In this document: one piece after another, positions 24,580-34,525 of the stretch
Layout of the letters: every line of letters begins with the position of its first letter
Numbering within the stretch: position 1 is the first letter of the stretch
Position numbers and translations under genes: made by a program
The notes under the pieces: generated by a model
Databases searched by the model: none
What the model saw: only the letters and a program-made list of their open reading frames with translations
What the model was told of the DNA's origin: nothing
Assembly: GCA_019722365.1 (NCBI GenBank)
Contig: JADFUC010000382.1
Coordinates: forward strand, 79,965 to 143,964
Length of the DNA: 64,000 bases
Source of the DNA: Lithospermum erythrorhizon
Taxonomy: Eukaryota; Streptophyta; Magnoliopsida; Boraginales; Boraginaceae
Direction: 5' to 3'

Positions 24580-25110
24580 ATCAAGCTCTTAACGAGCAGT
24601 GCATTACACCGAGCTTTAGTTAATCTCGAGGTAGAACCATTGGCGGCTTCGAGTTAGCATCTCAGCCACCTTGATCTTTGCATTTGCTCCAGATTGCTTA
24701 AGATGAAGCGACCCACAATCTCCGGCCATATAATTCAACATTATATCACAGTGGATGTAGTATGAAAGCGATGCTCTGAATCGAAAAAGAATCAAGAATT
24801 TATCGAGCAATGACGAGACAAGGTAGAGCATCCAGCGTAGTCGTCAGCGACATTCAGCGTCGCTCTTGTTGCCCTGCCGACTACCGGATGCCTTGCGTTG
24901 CATAACATGTGGCCGTGCTTGCCACGTCGGCACTCGAGTCGTCCTTGACGTCGACTTACTCTTCCCTCTTGACTTTGACCTCCATTTATTCTTGTAAACT
25001 TCCCCTTTTTCATAGTTCACTGCCACAATACCGTTCGATGTAGAACCTTTCTGACTCCGTCGTTCTTCCGAACTTCTTGGACGGACATCCTCTTCGACCA
25101 CCAGCAAAAG
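24580..25110 (-). pseudogene. copia element B gag C-terminus and protease remnant
   Basis: From 25107 downward the minus strand encodes a basic, serine-rich stretch (KNKWRSKSRGKSKSTSR), then in another frame the zinc-knuckle remnant CRRGKHGHMLCN. The protease-like line ASLSYYIHCDIMLNYMAGD follows. This order and spacing are those of copia Gag-protease. Frames change several times, so no product is expected. Confidence 0.65.
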
Positions 25111-25689
25111 AACGCAGCTTCTCGTTTCATTGAATTACTCGCGGCTGACCTAGATTTGGCTCCCGACTATTTGGCAAAGATTCCCGATAGTATCGATCTT
25201 GTAATTCGTCCTCGAGATTAACTTGACGGTGAACAGCGGTTTATCAAACTATTATTGAAATCATTAAGGTGCCTAGCAATCGGAGTATTCATTGACATCC
25301 TCAAGGTAAGCGGTTGCTTCATCAGCCGTGCCTTGTATTGTTGGCCCGGATGGTTTCTCATATAACCAGACAAAACTATCCATCGAAAGCCACTTTGTAT
25401 TGAGTACCATTCGCTACGTTAACGCGGCGTTTCCTAGACAAACACGGTCTACATTTATTCCCCAGACTTGTCTATCTAGCTCGTTCGACCGATCTCCACA
25501 TTTGCGGACTTATTTAAAGGCTTATGAAAACCTTCCCGTACAAATAATCACTCATCATTCATCTTTCGATGAAGCGAAATCAACCCGTCAATTTATCTGG
25601 CGTATGTCGATACACGCCATAACTGCCATTGAATTTCAGATAAAAGCTATATCTGGGCTAGAACTTTCCAGCAAGAACACGTCACCAGG

Positions 25690-26347
25690 TGTTGGGATAA
25701 TAACACCGTGTAACTAAGCGAGGATATATCGACAAGATCTACGGAGTCTAATATCACCGAGGTAATGCAGTGAGACAATAATTGAAAATACGGAAAGTAA
25801 ATAACACGGATCTTTATCACGGGTTCCCTTGAGAGGCACGTCGCATTCTTTAACTGCTGAGAAATGGAAACTAGAATGAACTCCTGGCCGATTGTTCTGA
25901 GTCTATCAAACTAAGCTTCTCGATTGAGTAATACTTTTTATAATCTAGTATTCTCGGTAATGAATCCTACACTAGATTTGGCTTAAATGATATAAAAATG
26001 ATACTATTAATCAAGTAGAGAGAACAACTACATTGAATTTGGAACAAAAGGAATTTTGAGAAATTGGAATTTTTAGGATAATAAAATAAATGACTGTCCC
26101 GTTTATTACTGGCTGAACGCCAGGTGATCGAGACGTGAGACGGGTCGATGGCGATACCGATGGCCTCAGGAGTCTCGTCAGTATACACGGACGAGGCAAC
26201 ATTTTCATCGAGACCCCATCGGGACCTCGAGAATCTCGATAGATACCATCTGAGCGACTCCGTTTGCATCGAGGAACGCCCCGTCGGGACCTCGAAGTCT
26301 CGATCCCCTGCGCCTTCAAACACTTGAAAATGACTTCAAACTCAACA
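25690..26347 (-). repeat. 5' LTR of copia element B
   Basis: 658 bp, from TGTTGGGATAATAACACC to gacttcaaactcaaca. On the minus strand the inner side continues CCTGGTGACGTG, where a primer binding site beginning TGGT is expected; the match to the initiator-methionine tRNA is poor beyond four bases. Confidence 0.82.
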
Positions 26348-27370
26348 AGGTTTGCAAATTAAAGAGAAGGCATATGGGTTTAACCAAACCCCGTGACAAA
26401 TGGAACGAGAATTATTGCCAACATCGGCTGGCATGGTTTCAACGATCTCAGCGTATTGATCAGCATTTGTTTGTTATGGATAAGACTACCTGTTTTATGG
26501 CGTTAGTGGTTTATGTGGATGACATTCTCTTGGCTAGTAGCTCAAAGGCAAAAATTCGCCAATGTAAAGACTTAACATAAAATTCACAATCAAGGACTTA
26601 GGAATTAAGCAGTATTTTCAGTCAATTAAGCTAGAGTACTGGGGCATGTACATTACTCAACGAATACATCTCAGGATATCACTTGCTTGAACTGAATTTA
26701 TCGAGCTAAAGCTACACTACACGCTCAGCAGTGATTGGAATCCCCGATGATAAAACTTCGAGTTTGTGTCTTTGACTGGCTGTGTATAGGAGGTTAGTGG
26801 GAAGACTTTTGTACTTGAACCTCACAAGGCCTGATGTAACCTACTCAGTTAACACTTTAAGCCATTTATGCAGCGCTGACTACCGACCATTGGAATACGG
26901 GTTGTCCATGTGGTAAGGTATCTTAAAGGGAATCTCGGCTAAAGTGCATTTCTGTTCATTTCGAATGATCTCGCATTGACAACATTTTTGCGTCTTTGAT
27001 TGGGGAGAAGTGCACTAACAAGGATTTCAATCACAAGTTTTTGTGTTTTAATTGGATAATCATTGGTGTCATGGAAGTCAAAGAAACAAGCTACGGTTGC
27101 TCGTTCGTCCGCTGAGGCTGAGTATAGGAGTGCGACTAGTGCAGTGTGTGAGTTGAAGTGGATGAGCTATATTTTTAATGATCTCAAGATTTCATTCAAT
27201 CAACCTATTGACTTGTGGTGCGATAATAAGTCAGCTATCAACATTATAAGAGAATCATTTGTTCATTTAGCAGACAAAACATATAGAGTTAGGCGCCATT
27301 TTTATCTGAGATCCTTCTGAGAGTGAGTTCATAAAAATATATCGTGGTATCTACAGCCTATAAAGTTCAT
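26348..27370 (+). pseudogene. copia element A reverse transcriptase C-terminal part and RNase H
   Basis: The frame resumes exactly after element B with KVCKLKRRHMGLTKPRDKWN. It then gives the polymerase active-site box FMALVVYVDDILLASSS (26495-26545), with both catalytic aspartates intact. A patchy connection region follows. The RNase H block at 27063-27320 reads SWKSKKQATVARSSAEAEYR and LWCDNKSAINIIRES, with the active-site E and D retained. Frameshifts separate the blocks. The RNase H frame ends just before the polypurine tract at 27371-27384. Confidence 0.88.
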
Positions 27371-27384
27371 CTTGACGGGGGGGA

Positions 27385-27807
27385 TGAAAGATTCAGTTGG
27401 TTTTTATGCTGGTTTTTGTGGTCTTGAAGTCGACGAGGGAAGAAGAGTGACCGAGGAGCTGTTCTCTGTTTTTGTATTTGTTAGTTGTGAATGCTTAGAT
27501 TAGAAAGTTAAATTTAGTTTTCCCAATTTGATTAGCCAATCATATATCATTATTTAGTTTGGATAAGATTAGAGATGAGTAGGATCTCATTAATGTGTTG
27601 TTGTTATCCTATTGGTTTATCTCTATTATAAAAGGGAACCATTAGCCCCTTGTATAATTTTTAATTTTTGAAAAAGAAACCAATAATGAATTTTTCTCTT
27701 TCTCTGCTATCTCGTCGAGTTCTTTCTTCTTGTTCTTGAGCTTTTAATGGCAACTTAGTGAACACATACTTGTCCACATTTTTAATTTCGTATTTCAAAT
27801 TCTTTTA
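27385..27807 (+). repeat. 3' LTR of copia element A
   Basis: 423 bp, beginning TGAAAGATTCAGTTGG right after a G-rich polypurine tract and ending at the AGTCT duplication. It matches the 5' LTR throughout, but has an extra atgctggtttttg near its start that looks like a short internal duplication, plus scattered substitutions and small indels. Confidence 0.9.
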
Positions 27808-27812
27808 AGTCT

Positions 27813-28356
27813 AGACTTAATTTAAATATGATTTATCAAGATATTTTGAGTCTCAATTTAATTTAGACATGATTGATATTAATAAAGTTTTTCATTCCAT
27901 ATTAAAAAATGTTAAATGAGATTTTTATTTTGATCAATTCGAGAAAGAAATTAGATTAAGAAAATAATTTGAATTGGTTTTAAAAAGTAGGCCTCATATA
28001 CAAATTATTTTTCTTTTTCTTTTCTGATAAGCGTCGAAGAAGATAAAATATGAGTAATAATAATCATTCATTTACTTGGAATGAATGAAGATAAAATATG
28101 AGTAATAATAATCATTCATTTACTTGGAATGAATGAAGATAAAATATGAATAATAATAATTATTCATTTACTTGGATGAATATAAATCTTGGAGAAACAG
28201 AGGAGCAGGAAATGGAGTAGAGAATTTTGAAAGGGAAGCATCAAATATTCCCTCTATTTCATATTATTTGATCATCTATCAAAAAGTTCCTTTTCATATT
28301 AGTTGATTGTGTAGGATCCCAATATAACTTTGATCTCATTTTTCAATTTGTCCCTA
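27813..28356. other. intergenic DNA with a 48-bp tandem repeat
   Basis: Native flank of the copia insertion site. A 48-bp unit (gaagataaaatatgagtaat ...) is repeated almost three times from 28039 to about 28182, the last copy with a few changes. From about 28246 the sequence attccctctatttcatatta resembles one end of a MITE. No gene is seen. Confidence 0.65.
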
Positions 28357-28365
28357 TTAAATATC

Positions 28366-29544
28366 AACTTAATTTCTTATTGTCCTCTAAATTATGTGCA
28401 ATTTTTCTTGTTGCCTCTCGTATTTTATCTTTGTCAAGCTTGTCCCTAATATCATCTTGTCAAAATTGTCAGGTAGAAAAAACTTTTTTTTTGCCAATAA
28501 AATTAGTGAAAACTCATTTAACACAAGGGTAAAATAGTTATTGTATATATATAAGACTTTCAGGGTATATTTTACAATAACATAATATTTTGGGCTTCTT
28601 TAATAACCAAAATTCCAAATTTGGTGGTTTACTTGATTCTTCATTAAGTTTTCCATCCAGCCAAAAAGTACCCGCACAAGATTTATTGTGAGATTTAATG
28701 GCAAAAATAATAAAACTAAAAAATTAAATATCCCGTACATACCTACATTTGTCCTCGCCCCTTTCATGTTGCCATGCTTGCTCCACTTTCCTTAAGCCGT
28801 CGCCTATACGAAACCTCCGCTCCCCAGCCCAAAATTACCCCAATCACTCCACGAACCACTAAGCGGCTTGACCACTCGCCACACTCCACAGACATGAAAT
28901 CGACCCCACTCACTTGAAAACCTTCAATCGACCCTTCCATTGAACCCTCAAAATCGATCCTACTCATGAACCCGAAATCGGCATACCATACAGAAAAAGC
29001 TCAATGGTAGCGGTATTGGGGTGGTGGGGTGAGGGGCAATAGGGGTGGTGTTTGATAGTGGTGATGGTGTTTTAGAATGAATGGTGGTTAGGTGAGTGGG
29101 GGTGAAGTGAAATAGGAGTCATGATTGATGGTGGTGATGGCGTGGTGGTGTTTTGGTGGATGGTGGTAATGGGGTGGTGGTGTTTTGGTGGGCGTTGGTT
29201 GGGTGGTGTCAGTGAGGATGAAGGGAAATAGGGGTGGAGGGGGTGGTGCAGGGACATGGATGGGGTAACATGATTTAATTTTTCTTTTTTATTTAATCTT
29301 TTAATTATTATTAAAGAATCTCAAATGTTATGTTATTTCAAAATATACCCTAAAAATCTAATATATGTATAATTTCTATTTTACCCTTATATTAAATGAG
29401 TTTTCATTAATTTTATTGGCAAAAAAGTATTTTCATGGGGCAATTTGACAAGATGATAGTATTAGGGGGCAAGTTGACAAGATGAAAGTTTGAGGGAGAA
29501 ACAAGAAAAATCGGGTATAGTTTAGGGGAATAAGAAATTAAGCC
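28366..29544. mobile_element. non-autonomous Mutator-like element (MULE)
   Basis: A 1179-bp element flanked by a perfect 9-bp target duplication TTAAATATC (28357-28365 and 29545-29553), the size made by Mutator-superfamily transposases. Its ends are long inverted repeats of about 260 bp. The left arm (28366-28630) contains ttaatttcttattgtcctc, gccaataaaattagtgaaaa and gtatattttacaataacata. The right arm (29280-29544) holds the same blocks inverted. No transposase is encoded, so it depends on another element. The interior (about 28640-29270) is unlike its surroundings: CG-rich at 28740-28990, then a GGTGGTG-rich repeat. It may be captured host sequence, as in a Pack-MULE, but no parent gene was recognised. 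Confidence 0.9.
29035..29255. repeat. GGTGGTG/TTTTGGTGG minisatellite inside the MULE
   Basis: Irregular repeats of gtggtgatggngtggtggtgttttggtgg make this segment strongly G+T-rich on the plus strand. Two near-identical units sit at about 29130-29190. The strand asymmetry gives spurious proline- and histidine-rich frames on the other strand, which I do not regard as genes. Confidence 0.65.
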
Positions 29545-29553
29545 TTAAATATC

Positions 29554-30548
29554 TAGCAAAATTTAGTTAATTGAGTTGATATAAAATTTACTTAATTGAG
29601 TTGATATAGGAACATATAATGATTATTTTTCCTTTTAATTAGTGTATGATATAATAGTAATATTTTATAAATAACAATAAAATACTTTTAGCTAAATGAT
29701 CATTTTTTGATAAATAAATATCTTGAGAATATTAGGAGTTCAAAACTCCATACAAACAATCATAGAATATATAAGTTTGAGCATCATAAATAAAAGTGAT
29801 ACTAGAGCTATTACATGAGACATTTTCTATGAAAACATTACTAATAGATTTAGCACTAGATATTCTCCATGTTAGAGAAGTATTATTTAGTTCTTTGCTC
29901 TTTTTAAAAGCTTCTTCAAATACCACTCTTTGTCATGCATGATGTACTTAACAAAGACAAAGGTATTGTCGCCCCAAGCATACATGCTAGCGATATTTGC
30001 TTATAACTTATTTACAAGAGGTCTTTAGTTCAAATTTTTTTGGAAGATTATTTTCACTTTCGGATTTATGTCTTGACGGGTTTCATGCGTATTTTATAGG
30101 TTTCGGTAAGCTTTTGATGGTTTCGGCGATTCAGTGAGAGCTTTTATCTGGGTTTCCAAGCAAGACATAGTGATAATGCATCATAATTCAAAAAGAAGAA
30201 AAATTGTTTATTATGGGCTCGGATTCTCATTTGGTTAGTTTAGAATTCAATTAAAGTTTGATATTTTATATAATTTATAATTACTACCATTAGTGAAATA
30301 AAAGAGTATTTAGTTATTTCTTATTTTTAGATAAAATAATTTTATTACATTAATACTCTCTCAATACCTAAATATAAGGAACATTTAACTTTTCACAAAG
30401 TTTAAAAAAAAATTAAACTTCTCTCATTTCTTTATTTCTCAAATGTACCTTAATTTAGGATTTTCGAAAAAAATTTGTAGGGTTTATGAGTCAACCAACC
30501 AATTTACAAAGCCATTTTTCATGTTGAAGTTGAAACACTCTCACCTAC
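29554..30548. promoter_or_regulatory. upstream region of the PPR gene
   Basis: AT-rich DNA between the MULE and the PPR start codon. Around 30351-30380 actctctcaatacctaaata resembles one end of a Stowaway-like MITE; its partner end is not evident. No other gene is seen, and the transcription start cannot be placed. Confidence 0.4.
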
Positions 30549-33176
30549 ATGAACATACAAATTCTTGAATATTTTTCCAACAAGACTTCAAAAATCTTGA
30601 ATATTTTTCAAACCAAACGACCATTTTCTTCTTGCCCTTTACCAGTTAACCCCCATAAATTTCAAGAATACCATAAAGTTCGAATATTTACCTCTACTGA
30701 CCACTTAATTTCCAGGGGTTTATTATATTTAGCTCAAAAAGTAATTCAAAAAATTATATATCAATCTTCATCTATTAGTGAAGCATTATATGCTGTTGAA
30801 TTTGGTTTTTCTAGAGGTTTGGAGCTTGATTCTTGTTGTTTGAGTTTTCTTATTCAAAAAATAGTTAGTTTTGGTGATGCCCAAGTGGCTGAAACATTGT
30901 TTAAAGATTGCATTTTGAGTAGGGGTATTGAATTTGAGGTAGATTTTGATTTGTTGGATTCTTTAGTTTTGTGTTATTGTAAGTTAGGGAAATTGGATTA
31001 TGCAAGATTGCATTTTGATAGGATTTTTGAGATGAGACTTGTTCCTTCTAAAGAAGCTTGTAATGCATTGTTGAGGGGTTATTGTAAGATCAAGAATCTT
31101 GATATGGCTATGAGTGTGTTTGTTAAAATGATAAAATTGAATTGTGAGCCTGATAATTTTACCTACAATACCTTGATTCAGGGATTTGTGAAGTTGGGGT
31201 TGTATGATAAGGCTTGGTTAGTGTTTAGGCATATGGCGGAGTCGGGACTCGTGCCTAACGCAATAACTTACCAACTGATGATTAATCAATATTGTATAGA
31301 CGGGAAAGTTGATTGCGCACTTGCGCTTATGAGTAGCATGAGTCAGTGCAATGTTGCTCCAGCGGTACATAGTTATACGACCTTGATGAATGCATTGTAT
31401 AAGGAGAACAGGATAGAAGAGGCAGATAGGTTGTACATGGAGATGGTGGACGGGGGATTTGTTCCTGACCATGTGCTTTACTTTACGCTCATCAAGAACC
31501 ATCAGCCAGGTTGTGAAATCAATCTGGCTCTTCAACTTGTTCAGGCAATTGCTGCTAATGGCTGTGGTATTGATCTTTCAGCTTCCATAAACCCTATGCT
31601 CTCTGAATCCGCAGAAGATATCATGCTTGAGATTCAACGTCTGCTAATTGAAATTTGCAGAAGAAACATGGTGCTGGCTAATAATGCATTCAGCATATAT
31701 TTAATGGCACTTTGCACTGCAAAAAAACTCGATAAAGCTCTTATATGCTTAGATAAAATGGTGCGTTTTGGTTTGCAGCCATTGCTCTCGGCTTATAACG
31801 CCCTGATCAAGTGTCTTCTTCAAGAGGGTCTTGTTGGTGAAATTACTTCCGTAGTTGAAGTTATGGAGTATGATGGACTACTGCCAAGCCCAACAACTTT
31901 CTTGATTATAATTAATGAACATTGTAAGAGAGGTCGAGTGCAATCTGCCTTAAATATTTTGCACCATATGGAACAAAGAGGTTTGAAGCCGACTGTTGGT
32001 ATATATGATGCAATCATACGGTGTTTAAGTAACGAAAACAGTATTAATGAGGCAGAGAAACTGTTTGATAGGATGCTTGAGTCTGGTATTGATCTTGATG
32101 AGTCTATTTTTGTAACCATGATAAATGCTTATTGCAATGACGGGAGAGCAATTCAAGCATGTGAATTGTTTGATAAAATTGTGCATTTTGGACTTCAACG
32201 AAGCTCCCGTGCTTATACTTCACTGATATCTGGTTTGGTAAAGATAAGTAAGATTGAGAGAAGTTGTTGGTACCTTAATAGAATGTTTGATGATGGTTTT
32301 GAGCCGGACACGGTCATTTATACCTCTCTTATCAGCCAATTTGTGAGAAATGGACAAATTAGATTTGCCTTCAGCTTAGTTGATTTGATGGAGAAAAATC
32401 AGATTAAGAGAGACATGATAACGTACATCACTTTGGTCAGTGGTTTATCTAGAAATATCCGGTCGTTTGATGATCCATGGTATGTTGAAAAAAACAAGTC
32501 CAAAGAAATGGAAACCATGTTTTATCAGCTTCATCACAGATATATGCTGCCAAACACTAGAAAAATGGAACTTTCTTTTAGCTCCAAGGACGAGATGAAA
32601 TTATTTGCCATGCAGTTCATCAAGAAGATTCAGAAAATTGTACCAGTGCCCAATTTGTACTTATTTAATGGTGTAATCTCTGTTATTTGTTGCGCAGGCC
32701 GGATGCAGGAAGCTTACAATTATTTTCATCAGATGCTAAGGAAAGGATTGTGCCCCAACAAGGTGACTTTCACTTTTCTCATCGATGGTCATTTAGGATC
32801 TGGAGAGACTGATCTTGCTATTCGGTTGTTCAATACAATGAATGCAAGTGGTTGTAGTCCTGATAGATCCTTGTTCAACACTTTAATAAGAGGCTTATGT
32901 AAGGCTGAGAGACTTATTGATGCATTATCAGTCATGAATGCTATGCATAAAAGAGGATTTTCACCATGTAAATCCTCTTATGAAAACTTGCTCAACTGTT
33001 TCTGTGCTAGGCATTTGAGCATTTATGCTTTGAGGATATGCGAAGAAATGGTTGCCCGTGATTATTTTCCTCGTCGATATAATCTTAAACAGTTGGTTAC
33101 CATACTACGGCAACATAATAAGGTACCCGAAGCAAGAGCTTTGCATGGCTTGCTCATGAAAAAGAGATCAAGATAA
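30549..33176 (+). CDS. P-class pentatricopeptide repeat protein
   Basis: An intact, intronless 875-codon gene. From residue 130 onward it consists of 35-residue PPR motifs with helix patterns such as FTYNTLIQGFVKLGLYDKAW (204-223). I count about 16-17, in two blocks: roughly 135-345 and 380-635, then 700-840 after a linker without clear motifs. No E or DYW domain follows, so it is P class, the type that binds organelle RNA for stability, splicing or translation rather than editing. The N-terminus (1-50) is basic, low in acidic residues and contains RPFSS, consistent with a mitochondrial or plastid targeting peptide. It appears orthologous to Arabidopsis At5g62370, judged from memory, including the C-terminal PNLYLFN ... 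ARAL region. It is about 100 residues shorter, which I attribute to missing repeats near residues 160-190. The next in-frame ATGs are well inside the presequence, so 30549 is the natural start. Confidence 0.95.
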   Translation: MNIQILEYFSNKTSKILNIFQTKRPFSSCPLPVNPHKFQEYHKVRIFTSTDHLISRGLLYLAQKVIQKIIYQSSSISEALYAVEFGFSRGLELDSCCLSFLIQKIVSFGDAQVAETLFKDCILSRGIEFEVDFDLLDSLVLCYCKLGKLDYARLHFDRIFEMRLVPSKEACNALLRGYCKIKNLDMAMSVFVKMIKLNCEPDNFTYNTLIQGFVKLGLYDKAWLVFRHMAESGLVPNAITYQLMINQYCIDGKVDCALALMSSMSQCNVAPAVHSYTTLMNALYKENRIEEADRLYMEMVDGGFVPDHVLYFTLIKNHQPGCEINLALQLVQAIAANGCGIDLSASINPMLSESAEDIMLEIQRLLIEICRRNMVLANNAFSIYLMALCTAKKLDKALICLDKMVRFGLQPLLSAYNALIKCLLQEGLVGEITSVVEVMEYDGLLPSPTTFLIIINEHCKRGRVQSALNILHHMEQRGLKPTVGIYDAIIRCLSNENSINEAEKLFDRMLESGIDLDESIFVTMINAYCNDGRAIQACELFDKIVHFGLQRSSRAYTSLISGLVKISKIERSCWYLNRMFDDGFEPDTVIYTSLISQFVRNGQIRFAFSLVDLMEKNQIKRDMITYITLVSGLSRNIRSFDDPWYVEKNKSKEMETMFYQLHHRYMLPNTRKMELSFSSKDEMKLFAMQFIKKIQKIVPVPNLYLFNGVISVICCAGRMQEAYNYFHQMLRKGLCPNKVTFTFLIDGHLGSGETDLAIRLFNTMNASGCSPDRSLFNTLIRGLCKAERLIDALSVMNAMHKRGFSPCKSSYENLLNCFCARHLSIYALRICEEMVARDYFPRRYNLKQLVTILRQHNKVPEARALHGLLMKKRSR

Positions 33177-34525
33177 TAGGACATCGAGTTTTGGTAGCAT
33201 GATCATAGATATGCAAAAGCGATAAATAGTTCAACTGATGTAGCAGCAGGTTGAATTTCTTGATGCTTAGGGATTTTTTCCTTTAGAAATTTATGATAAA
33301 TTTAGCTTCATTTCATGGTTATGCAATGGTTGGTTCTGCCAATGGCCATCAAAATGATATATCATCTTTTTGATAAGCCTAAAAAATGATTGGTAGATCT
33401 TATTTAATACTCCGTAGTTTATGTTAGAAAAGTAATTATTGTATAGTAATTTGTATCCATTACCTTAATTGTTGTATATTGAAAGTTTATAAACAGGCAT
33501 ATTATATTGTAGTCAACACAAGCAACACAAGTTCTTGTGCTCCTTTCTCTTAATTTTCTTCTATTTACATTATTCTAATTGTTTTTAATAATACTTATGA
33601 TACATTATCAACTCGATAAAACTTGATAAAACTTGACGTTTAACTTGAGAAATAGTGAGTATTAATTTTCTCCGAATGTATCATCCTGGGGAAGCATCTG
33701 GTTCATTTAGAGTCATGCATTAGTGAGAAGCAGAGTATATTGCTCATTAAGTAGACTTGTAAAATAACCATCTTCATTTGGTTAGATAAGTTCAAACCGA
33801 ACTCAAACTTTAATTTTGAATATGATGGAATTTGAGACAGAGATTCAATTCGAACTATATAAATTTATTATTTGTATAGTTTTTGTCCCCAATTTGTCAT
33901 TACTAGTGATTTTTCTTTATTTTCCATTTTCTCATTTGCTTGACTACTTAAACTAAACTCCACTTTAGATTGGTTTTTGGTCTTAATCAAGATAGGTCAA
34001 GGTTTAAGGAAAAAAATCCATCTCTCCCACACATTTAACCAGCTATCATGTAAATTCATGTACAGATTAAAATGTACAAGAAATGAGCATGCATGTTATG
34101 GATTACAAGATCACTATAGGTAATCAAAAAAAGATTTAAATTACAATGATTTGACATTCTAAAACCAATTGGTCCCAACAATATTCGGTTTCATTTTCAT
34201 TTTCAGATGCATTCCGAATGGTGTAAAACTGATCAGGTTGGAGGGAAGATATTGGACTAAGCTGAGAGATTGGGATAAAAATGGTAATTTGAGAAACACA
34301 TTTGAATAAGCAAGAAATGACCCCCCAAAAAAATTATAAAATCATTCCCAAGTCTGTACTATTATGGTAAGCAAATTTCATAAGTAAAAGCATTCCAAGC
34401 AGTTGATATTAAAATTCAGGATTGAAAACAATAGCAGTCATTGAAAATGAAATGATACCATAATAGTAATACTCTCTAAAGATAATCGGACCATGTCACA
34501 GTTTTAAGTAATCTGAACAGAAACT
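33177..34525. other. intergenic DNA between two convergent genes
   Basis: Holds the 3' ends of the PPR gene (+) and the SR gene (-), with a possible solo LTR at 33422-33569. No other coding sequence is seen. Polyadenylation sites cannot be fixed by eye. Confidence 0.5.
33422..33569 (+). mobile_element. possible short solo LTR
   Basis: TGTTAGAAAAGTAATT ... TCTATTTACA, about 148 bp. It contains a TATA-like gtttataaacaggc followed by acacaagcaacacaagttct, the layout of short copia LTRs, with TG...CA ends. No target duplication is evident, so this is tentative. Confidence 0.35.

Larger units (their letters stand above)
20879..26347 (-). mobile_element. Ty1/copia element B, minus strand, nested in element A
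   Basis: A complete but decayed copia element with LTRs at 20879-21544 and 25690-26347. On the plus strand its ends read TGTTGGGATAATA and CTCAACA. It is flanked by gggtt (20874-20878) and aggtt (26348-26352), a 4-of-5 match to a target duplication. On the minus strand: gag at about 25107-24844 with a zinc-knuckle trace CRRGKHGHMLCN; protease around 24790-24620 (AGDCGSLHLKQSGANAKI); integrase debris 24200-23150; reverse transcriptase near 22760-22680 (GKEDLVYKLQEF); RNase H near 22000-21880 (AEYAAMAK). It lies in the reverse-transcriptase gene of element A and so arrived later. Confidence 0.87.
17031..27807 (+). mobile_element. Ty1/copia element A, plus strand, interrupted by a nested element
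   Basis: A copia retrotransposon bounded by LTRs at 17031-17438 and 27385-27807 and flanked by a perfect 5-bp target duplication AGTCT (17026-17030 and 27808-27812). Order on the plus strand: primer binding site at 17439, gag with a CX2CX4HX4C zinc knuckle, protease and integrase remnants, reverse transcriptase, RNase H, polypurine tract cttgacgggggggа-like run at 27371-27384. The reverse transcriptase is cut at 20878 by a minus-strand copia element and resumes at 26348 with KVCKLKRRHMGL. Removing the insert leaves an element of about 5.3 kb, a normal copia size. Stops and frameshifts throughout mean it cannot move on its own. Confidence 0.92.

Noticed and set aside
28039..28182. Regular direct repeats that might suggest a CRISPR array
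   Set aside because: The copies are contiguous without unique spacers, and the surrounding DNA is plant nuclear.
28764..28967. Open frame of 67 codons in the MULE interior
   Set aside because: No recognisable domain, no splice or start context. Kept only as possible captured sequence, not as a gene.
29072..29257. Proline/histidine-rich open frame on the minus strand
   Set aside because: It is the complement of the GGTGGTG minisatellite inside the MULE; composition alone explains it.
31218..31535. Minus-strand frame of 105 codons within the PPR gene
   Set aside because: It lies entirely antisense to a conserved PPR coding sequence and has no domain.
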